Assembly (NCBI GenBank): GCA_902795975.1
Contig: CADBNE010000024.1
Location: 1 to 64,000, forward strand
Length of the DNA stretch: 64,000 nt
Origin: an uncultured Erysipelotrichaceae bacterium
GTDB lineage: Bacteria; Bacillota_I; Bacilli_A; RF39; UBA660
Direction: 5' to 3'
A program made the translations under genes and the position numbers. Within the stretch, counting starts at the first letter, position 1; each line of letters begins with the position of its first letter. Positions 52,627 to 62,700 of the stretch are shown here, piece after piece. The notes beneath the pieces were generated by a model, which worked only from the letters and a program-made list of their open reading frames with translations, did not search any database and was not told the DNA's origin.

Positions 52627-54030
52627 AATTTTCATTAAATTAGTTGGAACAAACTCTTTACTGTTTTGATTATTAAATCCACCTGTAATTATTATTTGAT
52701 CTCCTTTTTCTAAGTTAATAAATTTCTTAGATTCTTCTAAAGATTTTTCAAATATTTCATTCATATTATTCCAATAATCTACTTTTCTAGTATATACTCC
52801 ATAATTAACTGATAAACTATTACCAACATTTTCATCAGTAACAAGTGCTAAAATAGGACAACTTGGTTCTAGATTAGATATTAATCTTGCAGATGTACCT
52901 GTGATTGTTGGAACAACTATTAACTTAGCATTTAAAGAATTAGCTGACTCAGCTACTGATTTAACAATAGCATCTGTTGCAGTTTCAACATTCTTTTGTG
53001 CAAATATATTTTTATAATCTATTGAATCTTCTATATTTGAACATATTTCAGCCATAAATCTAACTGTTTCTACTGGATATTTACCTACTGTAGTTTCTCC
53101 AGATAACATTACAGCATCTGTACCATTATATACAGCATTAGCTACATCTGTAACCTCTGCTCTAGTAGGTCTTGGATTACTTTTCATAGATTCTAACATT
53201 TCAGTAGCAACAATACATATTTTCTTATATTGTCTACATAATTTAACAATTTTCTTTTGATATATTGGTAAATCTGCCATAGGAACTTCTACTCCTAAAT
53301 CTCCACGCGCAACCATACAACCATCTGATACTTTAACTATATCTTCTAAATTATCTATTCCTGTCTTAGATTCTATCTTAGATATAATCTTCATATCTTC
53401 CCTATTCTCTTCTTTTAATATTTCTCTAATTGCTAATACATCTTCCTTAGTTTGAACAAAACTAGCAGCTAAATATTCTCCTTCATGTCTACATGCATAT
53501 ATAATATCTTCTCTATCTTGTTCAGATATAAATGGTATATTCAAATTAACTCCTGGTGCTGATAAACTCTTTCTAGATAATAGTAAACCACCATTTATTA
53601 CTTCACAAGTAACTGAATCATTATCTTTATCTATTACTTTTATTTCCATTAATCCATTTTCAAGTAATACAACATTACCTATTTGTAAAGCATCAACTGC
53701 TTCTGGATGATTAACTGAAAATCTTTCTTCATTACCTATAACATTTTCTTTTACAATTTTAATAGTATTTCCATCAACTAGGTTAATACCACCTTCAACT
53801 ACTTCGCCATTTCTAAATTCTGGACCTTTAGTATCATATAAAATACCTATAGAACAATTAGTAATTCTTCTTGCTTCCTTTACAGTATTTAAAATCTTTT
53901 CTCTACTTTCCATAGTAGCATGTGAAAAATTAACGCGTGCTACATTTGCCCCTGCTTTTACCATCTCAGTAAATACTTCAACACTATCTGATGCAGGACC
54001 TAAACTTGTAACAATTTTTGTTTTTTTCAT
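52612..54030 (-). CDS. pyk: Pyruvate kinase
   Basis: 472 residues from the ATG at 54030 (SD AGGAGTGATGAA). It makes pyruvate and ATP from PEP and ADP. KIVTSLGPAS, RVNFSHAT, then KIESKTGIDNLEDI (catalytic Lys and Mg2+ Glu), GCMVARGDLGVEVP and TEMLESM are all present. The extra C-terminal PEP-utiliser-like domain of Bacillus Pyk is absent. Monocistronic. Confidence 0.96.
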   Translation of the reverse strand: MKKTKIVTSLGPASDSVEVFTEMVKAGANVARVNFSHATMESREKILNTVKEARRITNCSIGILYDTKGPEFRNGEVVEGGINLVDGNTIKIVKENVIGNEERFSVNHPEAVDALQIGNVVLLENGLMEIKVIDKDNDSVTCEVINGGLLLSRKSLSAPGVNLNIPFISEQDREDIIYACRHEGEYLAASFVQTKEDVLAIREILKEENREDMKIISKIESKTGIDNLEDIVKVSDGCMVARGDLGVEVPMADLPIYQKKIVKLCRQYKKICIVATEMLESMKSNPRPTRAEVTDVANAVYNGTDAVMLSGETTVGKYPVETVRFMAEICSNIEDSIDYKNIFAQKNVETATDAIVKSVAESANSLNAKLIVVPTITGTSARLISNLEPSCPILALVTDENVGNSLSVNYGVYTRKVDYWNNMNEIFEKSLEESKKFINLEKGDQIIITGGFNNQNSKEFVPTNLMKIETID

Positions 54031-54161
54031 TTCATCACTCCTAAAACACACAAGCATAATTGTATCATAAATATAGAACTTTTTGTACATAATTTTTTAT
54101 TTTTAATGATATTGCACATATTATAATGTAAATGATATAATTAAGAAAATAAGGAGGATAT

Positions 54162-54662
54162 ATGATAGTAAATTTTGATAAATTATTTAATTCTAAATTA
54201 GATTTAGAATATATGGATAGAACTAATCCATATAATGTTGCTGCTGCTTTTGTAAATATTGCTACTGCATATAATGTAAATGATGATAGCAATTTTATAG
54301 AAATGTTACAATTTTTAATGGGTGATAATCAACCTATATCAGCACTTATGAGACAACAAATAAAAGATAGAATGACTCAAAATGATAAAGCTAGTTTTAT
54401 TGGAAAATCATACTTCAAAGGAGCAACTCCAGATAACGATTATACACCTAGTATTCCATATGAAGTTGAAGTAACTGAAAATGATTATTCAAGACAAGAG
54501 GAAGGATATGTTAGATTATTTCTAAAAAGTGGTGGTGCTGATAGTCCAAGACCAATAACAGTAAGATTAGCTAAAGATGGAAATTACTATCTTTGGAGTG
54601 ACTCTTTTATGGGAATATTAGCTGATATTAGGTCATTAGAATCAAGTAATCCATGGGCATAA
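54162..54662 (+). CDS. DUF6935 protein
   Basis: 166 residues. The C-terminal half, RPITVRLAKDGNYYLW followed by DIRSLESSNPWA, is the conserved part of DUF6935. The N-terminal half is helical (NVAAAFVNIATAY). No signal peptide. SD AAGGAGGATAT and a TTGCAC-18-TATAAT promoter. Function unknown; seen in gut Firmicutes. It converges with the T7SS locus but is transcribed separately. Confidence 0.75.
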   Translation: MIVNFDKLFNSKLDLEYMDRTNPYNVAAAFVNIATAYNVNDDSNFIEMLQFLMGDNQPISALMRQQIKDRMTQNDKASFIGKSYFKGATPDNDYTPSIPYEVEVTENDYSRQEEGYVRLFLKSGGADSPRPITVRLAKDGNYYLWSDSFMGILADIRSLESSNPWA

Positions 54663-54692
54663 AAAAATGATTTCATTGAAATCATTTTTTTA
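54662..54692. terminator. Bidirectional terminator ending the T7SS operon
   Basis: AAAAAATGATTTC / GAAATCATTTTTT with loop ATT; ends DUF6935 on plus and the YukD-like gene on minus. Confidence 0.85.
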
Positions 54693-54942
54693 TTAACATC
54701 AATTCTGTAGCATTTCTTATATTAGTATCAATAACTATTTCGTTATTATTATATATATCGCCTGTAAATTTATTTATTAATAAATACTCTTCATTATAAT
54801 CAAGAGGTATACCTGTTAAATCAGAAACAGATTTAACAAGCATTTTTTTTATTTTCCAAATAACTTCATTTACTGGTATAAATACGTCATAGCATGAATT
54901 TAAATCAGAAACAAATAATTTAATTAATACTTTATCCTTCAT
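54682..54942 (-). CDS. YukD/EsaB-like ubiquitin-fold T7SS protein
   Basis: 86 residues from the ATG at 54942 (SD AAGGTGAT). A beta-grasp pattern: strand (VLIKLFVSDLNSCYDVFIP), a helix (IWKIKKMLVKSVSDLTGIP), then EEYLLINKFTGDIYNNN and a closing strand. This matches YukD/EsaB, the small ubiquitin-like protein of Firmicute T7SS, which binds or modulates the machinery. It overlaps the essC end by 11 bases, so is translationally coupled to it. Confidence 0.8.
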   Translation of the reverse strand: MKDKVLIKLFVSDLNSCYDVFIPVNEVIWKIKKMLVKSVSDLTGIPLDYNEEYLLINKFTGDIYNNNEIVIDTNIRNATELMLIKK

Positions 54943-57900
54943 CACTATCACCTTGCTCTTCTGTATTTATAAAATCTAATAATTTTACTAATGTTGCATA
55001 TCCTTCATTAACTACATATCCCATATAGTTTTTATAATCTTTTGACATTTCACGACTTATATTTGAAATATGGAATAAATTTTGATCAGATAATCCTCTA
55101 CCAATCCAAATACCATAATTTATATTGAATAATGCTGTAAACCATGCCTCAAAAGCAAATTTTTTAATTTTAGCATAAGCATCAATTATAACCATTCTAA
55201 TATTTTCATATTCTTTTAATAAATTGGTTAATTTTGCTAATTTATTATTATCATTTACTTTTGATACAAACTTATCTACACCATTAATAACAATAAATCC
55301 TGTTTTCTTCTCATTGGTTTCTTTTAATTTTTCTATTGATTCAATTAAATTATCTAAAACACTTCCAAAATTATCATTGATACTATTTTTCATATCTAAA
55401 CTATTTTCTGCATCTAATATAGCAAAGAAAGAATTGTTATACTTAGTTAATAATTCAATAAAGCTTTTTGCAAAACAATTTGTATTTTCTATTTTATTTG
55501 ATGCAATTATAACACCAGGTGTTGATATTACATCTATAGTTGATGCATCTAATGAAGCTCTTTCTATTCCTACTGGAATATTTTTTAAAGAATCAATATA
55601 TGATGAAATTACTTCTAAATTAACTATTTCAGGTAATGTAGGAATCTTATCTGCTTTTGATGTATTTACTTTATTTAATTCATCAACAAATTGTAATAAC
55701 ATATCATTGCTATCCTCAGAATCAAATATTGTGGCAACTTGAAACTCATGTACCCCATCATTGACCATTAATCCACGGCCCATAATTTCACGTGGAATAA
55801 TCTTAGTTTTTTGTCCTAATATTGTTGTGTAATCACTTTGTTCTTTAAGTTTAAATGCATATACATTATGACAATTTTGAGATATTCTATTATGAATAGA
55901 GTTTGAGGCATTACCTGTAATAATAAATATTATTCCGTATCTTTCAGAATCTCTTATCATATCAGGTAATTCTTCATATACATTTCCATTGTTTTCATAT
56001 ATAGAATCATAATTATTTAAAATAATAACTTTTAAAGGTAGTTTATTTTCTGCTTTAGAAATATAATTTGCATATTCACCACCATAATCAGCAAATAATT
56101 TTTTTCTATTATTTATTTCTTTTTTAATCATTTTAAATAAATTATTAAATTTTTCTTCATCACTTAGGAATACTAATCCACCCAAATGAGGTAAATTACT
56201 ATACTTTCTAAATAATTCTGAACCATAATCTACAATATAATAATTTAATTCTTCAGCTGAGAAATTTTTTACTGATGAATATATTATTTCATCTAATAAT
56301 TTTTCTCTTTCACTACCATCATTACCATAAATTAAAGTATTTCCATCTTTTAAGAAATCATATATAACTATACCTTGTTCTTGCTTTTCAGGTGCATCAT
56401 ATTCACCTATAATTGCTGTAACTTTGTACTTTTCAACACTATAATTATATTTTTTCTCTAATTCATCTGAAATAATTATTTCAGGAATATTATCTAGCCA
56501 TAATTTTCTAGCTTTTTTATTAACTTGATTAGATACTTCTATAATAGAATTCATAATATTTGCTAATTGTTCACCTTGAGGCTCAACTTTAATTCCTCCT
56601 GATGCTTGTATACTCTTTATTATAGTTCCTGAACAATCAATAAAATTAATACTCTTATCAACTTGTTTAATTATTTCATTCGATGGATAGTATTTAGCAC
56701 CACACCAACCTGATTGACCTAGTGCAAAATATTCATCATATCCAACTTGTAGATAAAATCTACCAGCTTGTTTTAAATAAGCAGCCTCTGTTCTTTTTAA
56801 CATTTCTCTACTATCAGATTCATCTTGTACTTTTAAACATACTCTAAATTTAGTATTTGACCATATTTGATCATTTACTACACCACTTGGTTTTTGTGTT
56901 GCAAGTATTAAATGTACACCTAATGAACGTCCAATACGCGCTACACTTATCAAGTTATCCATAAAATCAGGTTGTTGACTCTTTAATTCAGCAAACTCAT
57001 CACATATTATAAATAAGTGAGGCATTGGTTCTTCAAGACTACCCTCTTTATAGAACTTTTGATACTTGTATATATCTATAGTACTTTCTCCTAAAACATC
57101 GCGTGCTTCATTAAATATTTTTTGTCTTCTTTTAATTTCACTATCTATACTAACTAAAGTACGATCCATTTCGGCTTTATCCAAGTTTGTTATAGTTCCT
57201 GCTAAATGAGGTAATACAACCCCTGAAGTTTTATTTTCAAAGGCAAAGGCTAATCCACCACCCTTGTAATCAATTAAAATAAATGATACGTCATCTGGAC
57301 TATAATTAATACACATTGATAAAATATATGTAATTATAAATTCTGATTTACCACTACCTGTCATACCCGCAATAAGTCCATGTGGTCCATGAAATTTTTC
57401 GTGTAAATCCAAATACATTAAATCTCCAGATTCATCAATCCCTACTTCAGCACGCAAACTTGATGTAGAATCGTTTATTTTCCAACGATTTAATATATTT
57501 AATTGTTCAACTTTACCAACTTGTTCCATCTCAAGGAAAGTAATTGAATTAGGTAGGGATTTCATCCCTTCTTCAAATTCAATAGGCACATTAGAAATTA
57601 TTCTAGATAATTCCATTAAATCTATATCATATTTAATTTCATCATTAAAAATTATTTGTTCTTGTTTCTCATATGAATTTTTTAATATACCAGATTGTTT
57701 TTCATTTAAAGTAATAAAGTTATTACACTTACTTGGTAACTTATTTAATCTATTTTCTGCAATTAAAATAGAAAAACCTAAATTATCATCACTTTCTGTT
57801 AATGTTTTAAAGAAATCATATCTTTTAACAGTATCATAATCATCTACTAAAACAATAAAATGAGGTTTTGTATCATTTTTTTTAGATGAACTGTTATTAT

Positions 57901-59488
57901 TTTCTATTCTATAATTAACTATATAATTTAAATACTCTGATATATTTTTTGAACTTTCATAATCTGCTGAGAAAAATCTAAAGCTTTTATCATTTGTAAA
58001 TGAATGATTTAAATATCTTAAATAATCCCAATAATTTTCATTTTTTTCATCAGTAAATACAACAATTTTTAAATCTTCGTAACTATAAAATGATAAAAGT
58101 TGTATTAAAATGTTGTTTATAAAGTTTACTGTTTTAACTTCACTACCCATTATAGCTGTTATTGGATTTTCATAAAGTGAATAAGCTATTGGAACATTCT
58201 CTATATATTTATATTTTTTTACAATTTCATCAGCTTTATTTTTTAATTCGTTTTCATCTATTGAAAATCCACCTTCTGGATAATCTATTCTCGCATTTAA
58301 TTTTTCGTTACCCATTCCTATTCTTACAACTAAGAAATCATTTTGATCGATTCTTTTAGACCAAAAATTAATATTTTTTGTTTTTATATTTTCTATACAT
58401 TGGTCAACTGTTATTAAATTTTCATTTAATACAATTCGTTGATATTGAGATTCATTTTCTAACTCTTTAGCCTTTTCATCCAAATATTCTGAATATTTTT
58501 CTATTATTAATTTTTTTCTCTCTTCTTTTAATTTTTTATTATATTTTTTTGTTAAAATTGGCCATAAAAGACAAGATAGTAACATTGCTAGTCCAGATAA
58601 TATTTGCATCCATGATGTACCCAATGTTGCAGATCCAGCAGCAATTCTACTTATTGCATTAACAAGTGTTGTAACAGAAATTATAGCCATTGTAAACATT
58701 GGACCAATAACTAATATTAGTGGAAGTTCCTCCTCTTTACTTATCGAAGGAGGAGCACTTAATTTTATAACCTTTTCTTCGATTATACGTCTTATTCTAG
58801 GTGCTTTAGAAGCATAGTCATTTTTAGAATATAATTCCCTATCTTTTATTTCTATTTCCTTAATTTCATCAGATGAAAGAATATTTTTTTCGAATATATT
58901 ACTTTGATTATAATTAATACTTAAATTCTTTAAATTATTTATAAAAAGCATATTTTTAAGGAAAATAATTCTAAGTCCATATATATTTAATTCATCACCA
59001 TATTTTATATTAAAATTCTTATTTACTATTGGCTCATTATTTATATAGATAAGTGTATTATTTGATTTTTGACCTATAATACTATTATTTGAATATGCAA
59101 TTCCTATTTTTAAATTATTCAAATAATTACATGAATATTTTAATTGACAATCATCAGTATTTCCAATAATAAACTTCATTTTTTCATTATAAGCATAACA
59201 ATTCATTTTTGTATCAATTACTGAACTTACATACATTAAATAAATTTTATCATCTCTTTTTAATCGATAAAATGTATTGTCCATTATAGGTAATTCATCC
59301 ACTATTTTTCCTTCATTATCTAATATACTTACATATGTTGTTGCATACAAAAACCATTGTCCTTCTTTTTCTTCAATATTTATAAGTTTTATATCTGTTT
59401 CTTCTGAATCAAAAGAAAAACTACCTGAAACTTGACTTGGTAATTTAAAATTATATATTCCATCAATTAAAAATAATGATATATTCAT
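54932..59488 (-). CDS. essC: Type VII secretion ATPase EssC
   Basis: 1518 residues, full EssC size. Two FHA-like domains (1-190) come first; two membrane helices (about 250-275, 285-310); then three FtsK/SpoIIIE ATPase domains. D1 is complete, with Walker A GMTGSGKSE (about 704-712) and Walker B HLFIICDEFAEL (about 824). D2 (IYGNDGSEREKL, about 1054) and D3 (IIASNKIENTNCF, about 1329) have lost the GK(S/T), common in EssC. It is the membrane motor that exports WXG100 and LXG proteins. SD GAGGGTGGTAAT. Confidence 0.95.
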   Translation of the reverse strand: MNISLFLIDGIYNFKLPSQVSGSFSFDSEETDIKLINIEEKEGQWFLYATTYVSILDNEGKIVDELPIMDNTFYRLKRDDKIYLMYVSSVIDTKMNCYAYNEKMKFIIGNTDDCQLKYSCNYLNNLKIGIAYSNNSIIGQKSNNTLIYINNEPIVNKNFNIKYGDELNIYGLRIIFLKNMLFINNLKNLSINYNQSNIFEKNILSSDEIKEIEIKDRELYSKNDYASKAPRIRRIIEEKVIKLSAPPSISKEEELPLILVIGPMFTMAIISVTTLVNAISRIAAGSATLGTSWMQILSGLAMLLSCLLWPILTKKYNKKLKEERKKLIIEKYSEYLDEKAKELENESQYQRIVLNENLITVDQCIENIKTKNINFWSKRIDQNDFLVVRIGMGNEKLNARIDYPEGGFSIDENELKNKADEIVKKYKYIENVPIAYSLYENPITAIMGSEVKTVNFINNILIQLLSFYSYEDLKIVVFTDEKNENYWDYLRYLNHSFTNDKSFRFFSADYESSKNISEYLNYIVNYRIENNNSSSKKNDTKPHFIVLVDDYDTVKRYDFFKTLTESDDNLGFSILIAENRLNKLPSKCNNFITLNEKQSGILKNSYEKQEQIIFNDEIKYDIDLMELSRIISNVPIEFEEGMKSLPNSITFLEMEQVGKVEQLNILNRWKINDSTSSLRAEVGIDESGDLMYLDLHEKFHGPHGLIAGMTGSGKSEFIITYILSMCINYSPDDVSFILIDYKGGGLAFAFENKTSGVVLPHLAGTITNLDKAEMDRTLVSIDSEIKRRQKIFNEARDVLGESTIDIYKYQKFYKEGSLEEPMPHLFIICDEFAELKSQQPDFMDNLISVARIGRSLGVHLILATQKPSGVVNDQIWSNTKFRVCLKVQDESDSREMLKRTEAAYLKQAGRFYLQVGYDEYFALGQSGWCGAKYYPSNEIIKQVDKSINFIDCSGTIIKSIQASGGIKVEPQGEQLANIMNSIIEVSNQVNKKARKLWLDNIPEIIISDELEKKYNYSVEKYKVTAIIGEYDAPEKQEQGIVIYDFLKDGNTLIYGNDGSEREKLLDEIIYSSVKNFSAEELNYYIVDYGSELFRKYSNLPHLGGLVFLSDEEKFNNLFKMIKKEINNRKKLFADYGGEYANYISKAENKLPLKVIILNNYDSIYENNGNVYEELPDMIRDSERYGIIFIITGNASNSIHNRISQNCHNVYAFKLKEQSDYTTILGQKTKIIPREIMGRGLMVNDGVHEFQVATIFDSEDSNDMLLQFVDELNKVNTSKADKIPTLPEIVNLEVISSYIDSLKNIPVGIERASLDASTIDVISTPGVIIASNKIENTNCFAKSFIELLTKYNNSFFAILDAENSLDMKNSINDNFGSVLDNLIESIEKLKETNEKKTGFIVINGVDKFVSKVNDNNKLAKLTNLLKEYENIRMVIIDAYAKIKKFAFEAWFTALFNINYGIWIGRGLSDQNLFHISNISREMSKDYKNYMGYVVNEGYATLVKLLDFINTEEQGDSDEG

Positions 59489-59541
59489 ATTACCACCCTC
59501 TATTATTCCATTCTATTATAAGTATATCATAGGTTTAAATA

Positions 59542-59566
59542 AAAAAAAAGAGTACATATACTCTTA
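59542..59566 (-). terminator. Terminator before essC
   Basis: AAGAGTA / TACTCTT with loop CATA (59548-59565) and nine T on the minus strand. It separates the substrate/partner genes from essC-yukD. Confidence 0.8.
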
Positions 59567-59788
59567 GCTTTCACTATTAATTTTAGTATCTAACATAGCT
59601 CTTAATTGTTCTAATATAACATTATTTTCTTTCTTTATAATTAATAATTCATCTTTTTTTATTATAGAATCATTAATACAAATACTTTTATTCATTTCAG
59701 ATTCAAGTTCAATATGTGAATCATTCATTTCCGTAATATTCTCTTTTATTTTTTTTAATATTTCTCTATTATTTATATTGTTAAGCAT
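59564..59788 (-). CDS. Small helical protein of the T7SS locus
   Basis: 74 residues, all helical, with heptad-like spacing (IKENITEMNDSHIELESEM, then KKENNVILEQLRAML), so probably a coiled coil. The size and helix-turn-helix form fit a WXG100-class partner, but no WxG is present (there is no Trp). SD AGGTGATATT; 8 bases after the 59797-60093 gene. It is the last gene before a terminator. Confidence 0.55.
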   Translation of the reverse strand: MLNNINNREILKKIKENITEMNDSHIELESEMNKSICINDSIIKKDELLIIKKENNVILEQLRAMLDTKINSES

Positions 59789-59796
59789 AATATCAC

Positions 59797-60093
59797 CTAT
59801 TTTACTATTTCATCAAATTTTTGTGCTACTTTAAATGATGTATTCAAATATTTATCTATATTTCTATTTATTACAATTATATTATTCTCATGAATTTTTA
59901 TTATAATTGATAAATTATCATACAATTGATTTATTTTCTCTTCAAAAACCTTACTAAAAGGTAATTCAAATGTATAACCTATATTATTGAACTCGTTTTT
60001 TAATTCACCAAAAAGCATTAATTCATTTTTTTTGTACATATTTAATTTATCCAATAAATTTTCCATATTTTCAATATGCATATTACTATTCAT
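59797..60093 (-). CDS. Helical hairpin protein of the T7SS locus
   Basis: 98 residues from the ATG at 60093 (SD GAGGTG, tight spacing; an ATG four codons later is possible). Two long helices around a turn (FNNIGYTFELPFSKVF), ending KYLNTSFKVAQKFDEIVK. Size and shape resemble WXG100/Lap targeting partners of LXG toxins. No WxG motif. It follows the 60101-60655 gene by 7 bases. Confidence 0.55.
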   Translation of the reverse strand: MNSNMHIENMENLLDKLNMYKKNELMLFGELKNEFNNIGYTFELPFSKVFEEKINQLYDNLSIIIKIHENNIIVINRNIDKYLNTSFKVAQKFDEIVK

Positions 60094-60100
60094 AAACACC

Positions 60101-60655
60101 TCATAAATATTGTTGAATATCATTTTCTTTTATATATTTTATATTTAAAGTTATTAATTTATTTTTAACTTCAATTTCAATTTCTTTTAATTTATTAAAT
60201 AATTCATTGTAATAATTTTTTATATCTATTATTCTTTTTTTATTATTCTTAAGTGTTTCCATTTGTTTATTAATAATTTCTACATCTTCTGTTTCTAATG
60301 AAAGATTTCTATATAAAATAAGTGTTGAATCAATTTTTTCAATATATTTATTAAATAATTGATTTAAACTATTTTCGCACGATAAATCATATCTAATCTT
60401 TTTTCCAATTTCACTATATTCTTCGACCATATAATTATAAATAGAAGATAAATTTTTTAAATCTGCAATTGTCATTTCAACATTATTTTTTTCAATAGAA
60501 GTATCTGAAAAAAAACGTACACTTAATGGACTACTCCAGTACGTTGATGATTCGTTTAAAGTATTGTAATAGTTAATATAAATATCATTATATTTATCTA
60601 TTAAGCTAAGTAATTTTTTTAACTCAATTGAAAGTTTTTCACTATTTATAAACAT
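60101..60655 (-). CDS. WXG100/LXG-like helical protein of the T7SS locus
   Basis: 184 residues from the ATG at 60655 (SD AAGGAAGTGATTATT). The N-terminal 95 residues look like a WXG100 hairpin: a long helix, then YWSSPLSVRFFSD with Trp at the turn, then a second helix. Another helical region of about 90 residues follows. No toxin domain is visible. It is the first of three tightly packed small genes (60655 to 59564), likely chaperones or substrates of EssC. Confidence 0.6.
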   Translation of the reverse strand: MFINSEKLSIELKKLLSLIDKYNDIYINYYNTLNESSTYWSSPLSVRFFSDTSIEKNNVEMTIADLKNLSSIYNYMVEEYSEIGKKIRYDLSCENSLNQLFNKYIEKIDSTLILYRNLSLETEDVEIINKQMETLKNNKKRIIDIKNYYNELFNKLKEIEIEVKNKLITLNIKYIKENDIQQYL

Positions 60656-60681
60656 AATAATCACTTCCTTATAAATACACA

Positions 60682-60705
60682 AAAACTACTCAAGAGTAGT
60701 TTTCA
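60682..60705 (-). terminator. Partial terminator after the tandem WXG gene
   Basis: AAAACTACTC / GAGTAGTTTT stem but only a five-T tail interrupted by G, so read-through is likely. It may set higher output of the WXG gene than of the genes after it. Confidence 0.65.
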
Positions 60706-60734
60706 TGTATTTAGAAAGAAATTCTTCCTAAATA

Positions 60735-61379
60735 TTAATTTCCTGCAAATGCTTGAGAAATTTGTCCAGCTGCATTTCCATAAGTAGCAATTGTACTTTC
60801 GAAAGCTGCTTTAGTTTCACTTGTAATTTCATTTGTAGCATTTGAAATGTTTGTTTTAATAACGTTTAATGATGCTTTTAAATTTTCAGCTTGTGAACCA
60901 CCCATGAATCCACAACTATCAACAGCAGATGATGCTTTTGATACAGCATTTTCAGCTTCTGCAGCAATTGTTGGTAACTTAGCTGCTACTTGAGAAGCTT
61001 GATCTAAATCAATTCCTCTGATTCCTGAAATATTTTCAAAAATATTTGATGTATCAATATTTTTAATAATTAAAGATAAAGATACTGGTGAGTATACTTC
61101 TCCACAATCACTTGCCCAAATTTGAGCAGCTTCATTCATTGCATTAACAACACTTTCAAAAGTAGTGTTTACACCTGTTATTAAACTATCAACAGCTGGT
61201 TTGAAAGCTTCACTAAAAAATTTTTGTGCATTTGAACATGCCCATTTATCTGACATTCCATTAACTATTTCATTTTGAATTCTATCTCCTAAAATTGAAA
61301 TTAATTCTTCATAAGCACCTTTAATTGCATTAATTGACATTGTTACTTCTTCTGGATTATAACCTGTTAAATTACTCAT
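60735..61379 (-). CDS. Tandem WXG100-like T7SS protein
   Basis: 214 residues made of two WXG100-like helical hairpins. Half 1 (1-100) has the turn DKWACSNAQKFFSEAF; half 2 (about 118-214) has CGFMGGSQAENLKASL. Single WXG100 proteins pair as dimers, and this chain carries both halves. It is Ala/Ser-rich with fewer AT-biased codons than its neighbours, a sign of high expression. Strong promoter (61434-61463), 5' hairpin and AGGAGGTAAATT SD. Probably the main EssC substrate or co-substrate. Confidence 0.75.
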   Translation of the reverse strand: MSNLTGYNPEEVTMSINAIKGAYEELISILGDRIQNEIVNGMSDKWACSNAQKFFSEAFKPAVDSLITGVNTTFESVVNAMNEAAQIWASDCGEVYSPVSLSLIIKNIDTSNIFENISGIRGIDLDQASQVAAKLPTIAAEAENAVSKASSAVDSCGFMGGSQAENLKASLNVIKTNISNATNEITSETKAAFESTIATYGNAAGQISQAFAGN

Positions 61380-61463
61380 AATTTACCTCCTATTTTATTT
61401 ATATCCTGATAGATGTACTTTCTATCTATGGAAATCATAGCACAATTATTTAATTATTGTCAA
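61380..61463 (-). promoter_or_regulatory. Promoter and stabilising leader of the tandem WXG gene
   Basis: TTGACA (61458-61463), 18 bases ending TGTGC, TATGAT (61434-61439): a strong extended promoter. The leader near its 5' end forms a hairpin, GATAG / CTATC around AAAGTACAT, which may protect the mRNA. Confidence 0.7.
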
Positions 61464-61504
61464 TATAATAAAAAATTTAGTTTTTCTTTTTTACATTTTG
61501 TTTA

Positions 61505-62620
61505 TTATTTTGAAAAACCTGTTGATATATTTTCTATTCCGTATTTCATTTTTGCAAACTGATCAAAAGTAATACATAAATCTGTATTCACATAAGGGGC
61601 CTTATAAATTAAATATTCTGAATAAATTGTACTAAATTGTTTATATTTTGCATCTACTATTTTAATTAATTCTTTTTCATTTGGACAATTTATCTTTAAA
61701 AAAGTTAAAAAGCTTATACAATTAGCATCATCAAAATTAATTGTATTTTCATATACTTTATAATAAAAATCTAACAAATTTTGATTATTTTCTGACAACT
61801 TAATATCACTATATATATTATACAAATCTTCTTCTTTTTCCAATGTTTTACTTTTGTAAGATTTTATTAATTCTTGGATTTTATCAATATATTTATTTAA
61901 TTGTTTTTCACTATTAATTATATTACTAGAGCATTCTACAACAAATAAATGAAATAAATTTTTCACATCATCTCTAAGTACAAAATCATCTAAATCTAGA
62001 TTAAGAATAATATTACACGCTTCAATTGTTAAAATCAAAGAAGCAACTTTTTTTCTCAAGGAAATAATTTCATTTAACTCTTCAAAATGTTGTTCATCCA
62101 TATTGATATCAATCATATCTTTAAAAATTTCCTTAATATTGAAATTAATATTATTAATTTTATTATTATTTAAATTATCAACTTTATTATTTAAATTAAA
62201 TGTTTTATTATTAAGAATTAATCTAAAAATATTTGTTTCATTTATAAAATCATTTAAACATGTTTTTGATTTATCATTATCTATTTTTACATAACTATTT
62301 TTTTTATTATCAAATGAATTATCTATACTACATGAAACATAGTATTTTTTATTTCTTAAGTATTTTTCAAATTCTGAATATCTATTAACTTCTTTTGATA
62401 AAATATCAATTAACTTTAAATTAATATTTGAACTTTTTTTATCTTTAAAACATAATTTTATCAAATCTAATAGTATTTTTGAATCAACAATTTCATAACC
62501 TAAATTTTTTAAATTGCAGTCAGATTCATCAAGATTATCTAATAATTTTTTAAATAGATTTATTCTACTATAACAATCATATTCTAAATTTTCATAAACT
62601 AATGTTTCACTTTTTTTCAT
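61505..62620 (-). CDS. Hypothetical helical protein in the T7SS locus
   Basis: 371 residues, SD AGGGGAATGTCGA. Unrecognised. All helical and Asn/Lys/Asp-rich, with an Asn-rich stretch near 140-160 (NNKVDNLNNNKINN). No signal peptide or membrane segment and no kinase-like motif, so it is not an evident EssB. It sits between the acidic protein and the tandem WXG gene with no terminator of its own, and so is probably part of the T7SS locus. A cytosolic partner role is possible but unproven. Confidence 0.5.
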   Translation of the reverse strand: MKKSETLVYENLEYDCYSRINLFKKLLDNLDESDCNLKNLGYEIVDSKILLDLIKLCFKDKKSSNINLKLIDILSKEVNRYSEFEKYLRNKKYYVSCSIDNSFDNKKNSYVKIDNDKSKTCLNDFINETNIFRLILNNKTFNLNNKVDNLNNNKINNINFNIKEIFKDMIDINMDEQHFEELNEIISLRKKVASLILTIEACNIILNLDLDDFVLRDDVKNLFHLFVVECSSNIINSEKQLNKYIDKIQELIKSYKSKTLEKEEDLYNIYSDIKLSENNQNLLDFYYKVYENTINFDDANCISFLTFLKINCPNEKELIKIVDAKYKQFSTIYSEYLIYKAPYVNTDLCITFDQFAKMKYGIENISTGFSK

Positions 62621-62668
62621 TCGACATTCCCCTATTCTAAATATATTATAACATATATTTAATAAAAA

Positions 62669-62700
62669 AAAGAATAAGAAATAATTCTCATTCTTTATTG
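62669..62700 (-). terminator. Terminator after the acidic repeat-motif gene
   Basis: AAAGAATGAGAA / TTCTTATTCTTT-type imperfect stem followed by TTTTTTTT on the minus strand. Confidence 0.6.

Noticed and set aside
55224..55742. 172-residue plus-strand frame inside essC
   Set aside because: Antisense shadow of a clear essC domain.
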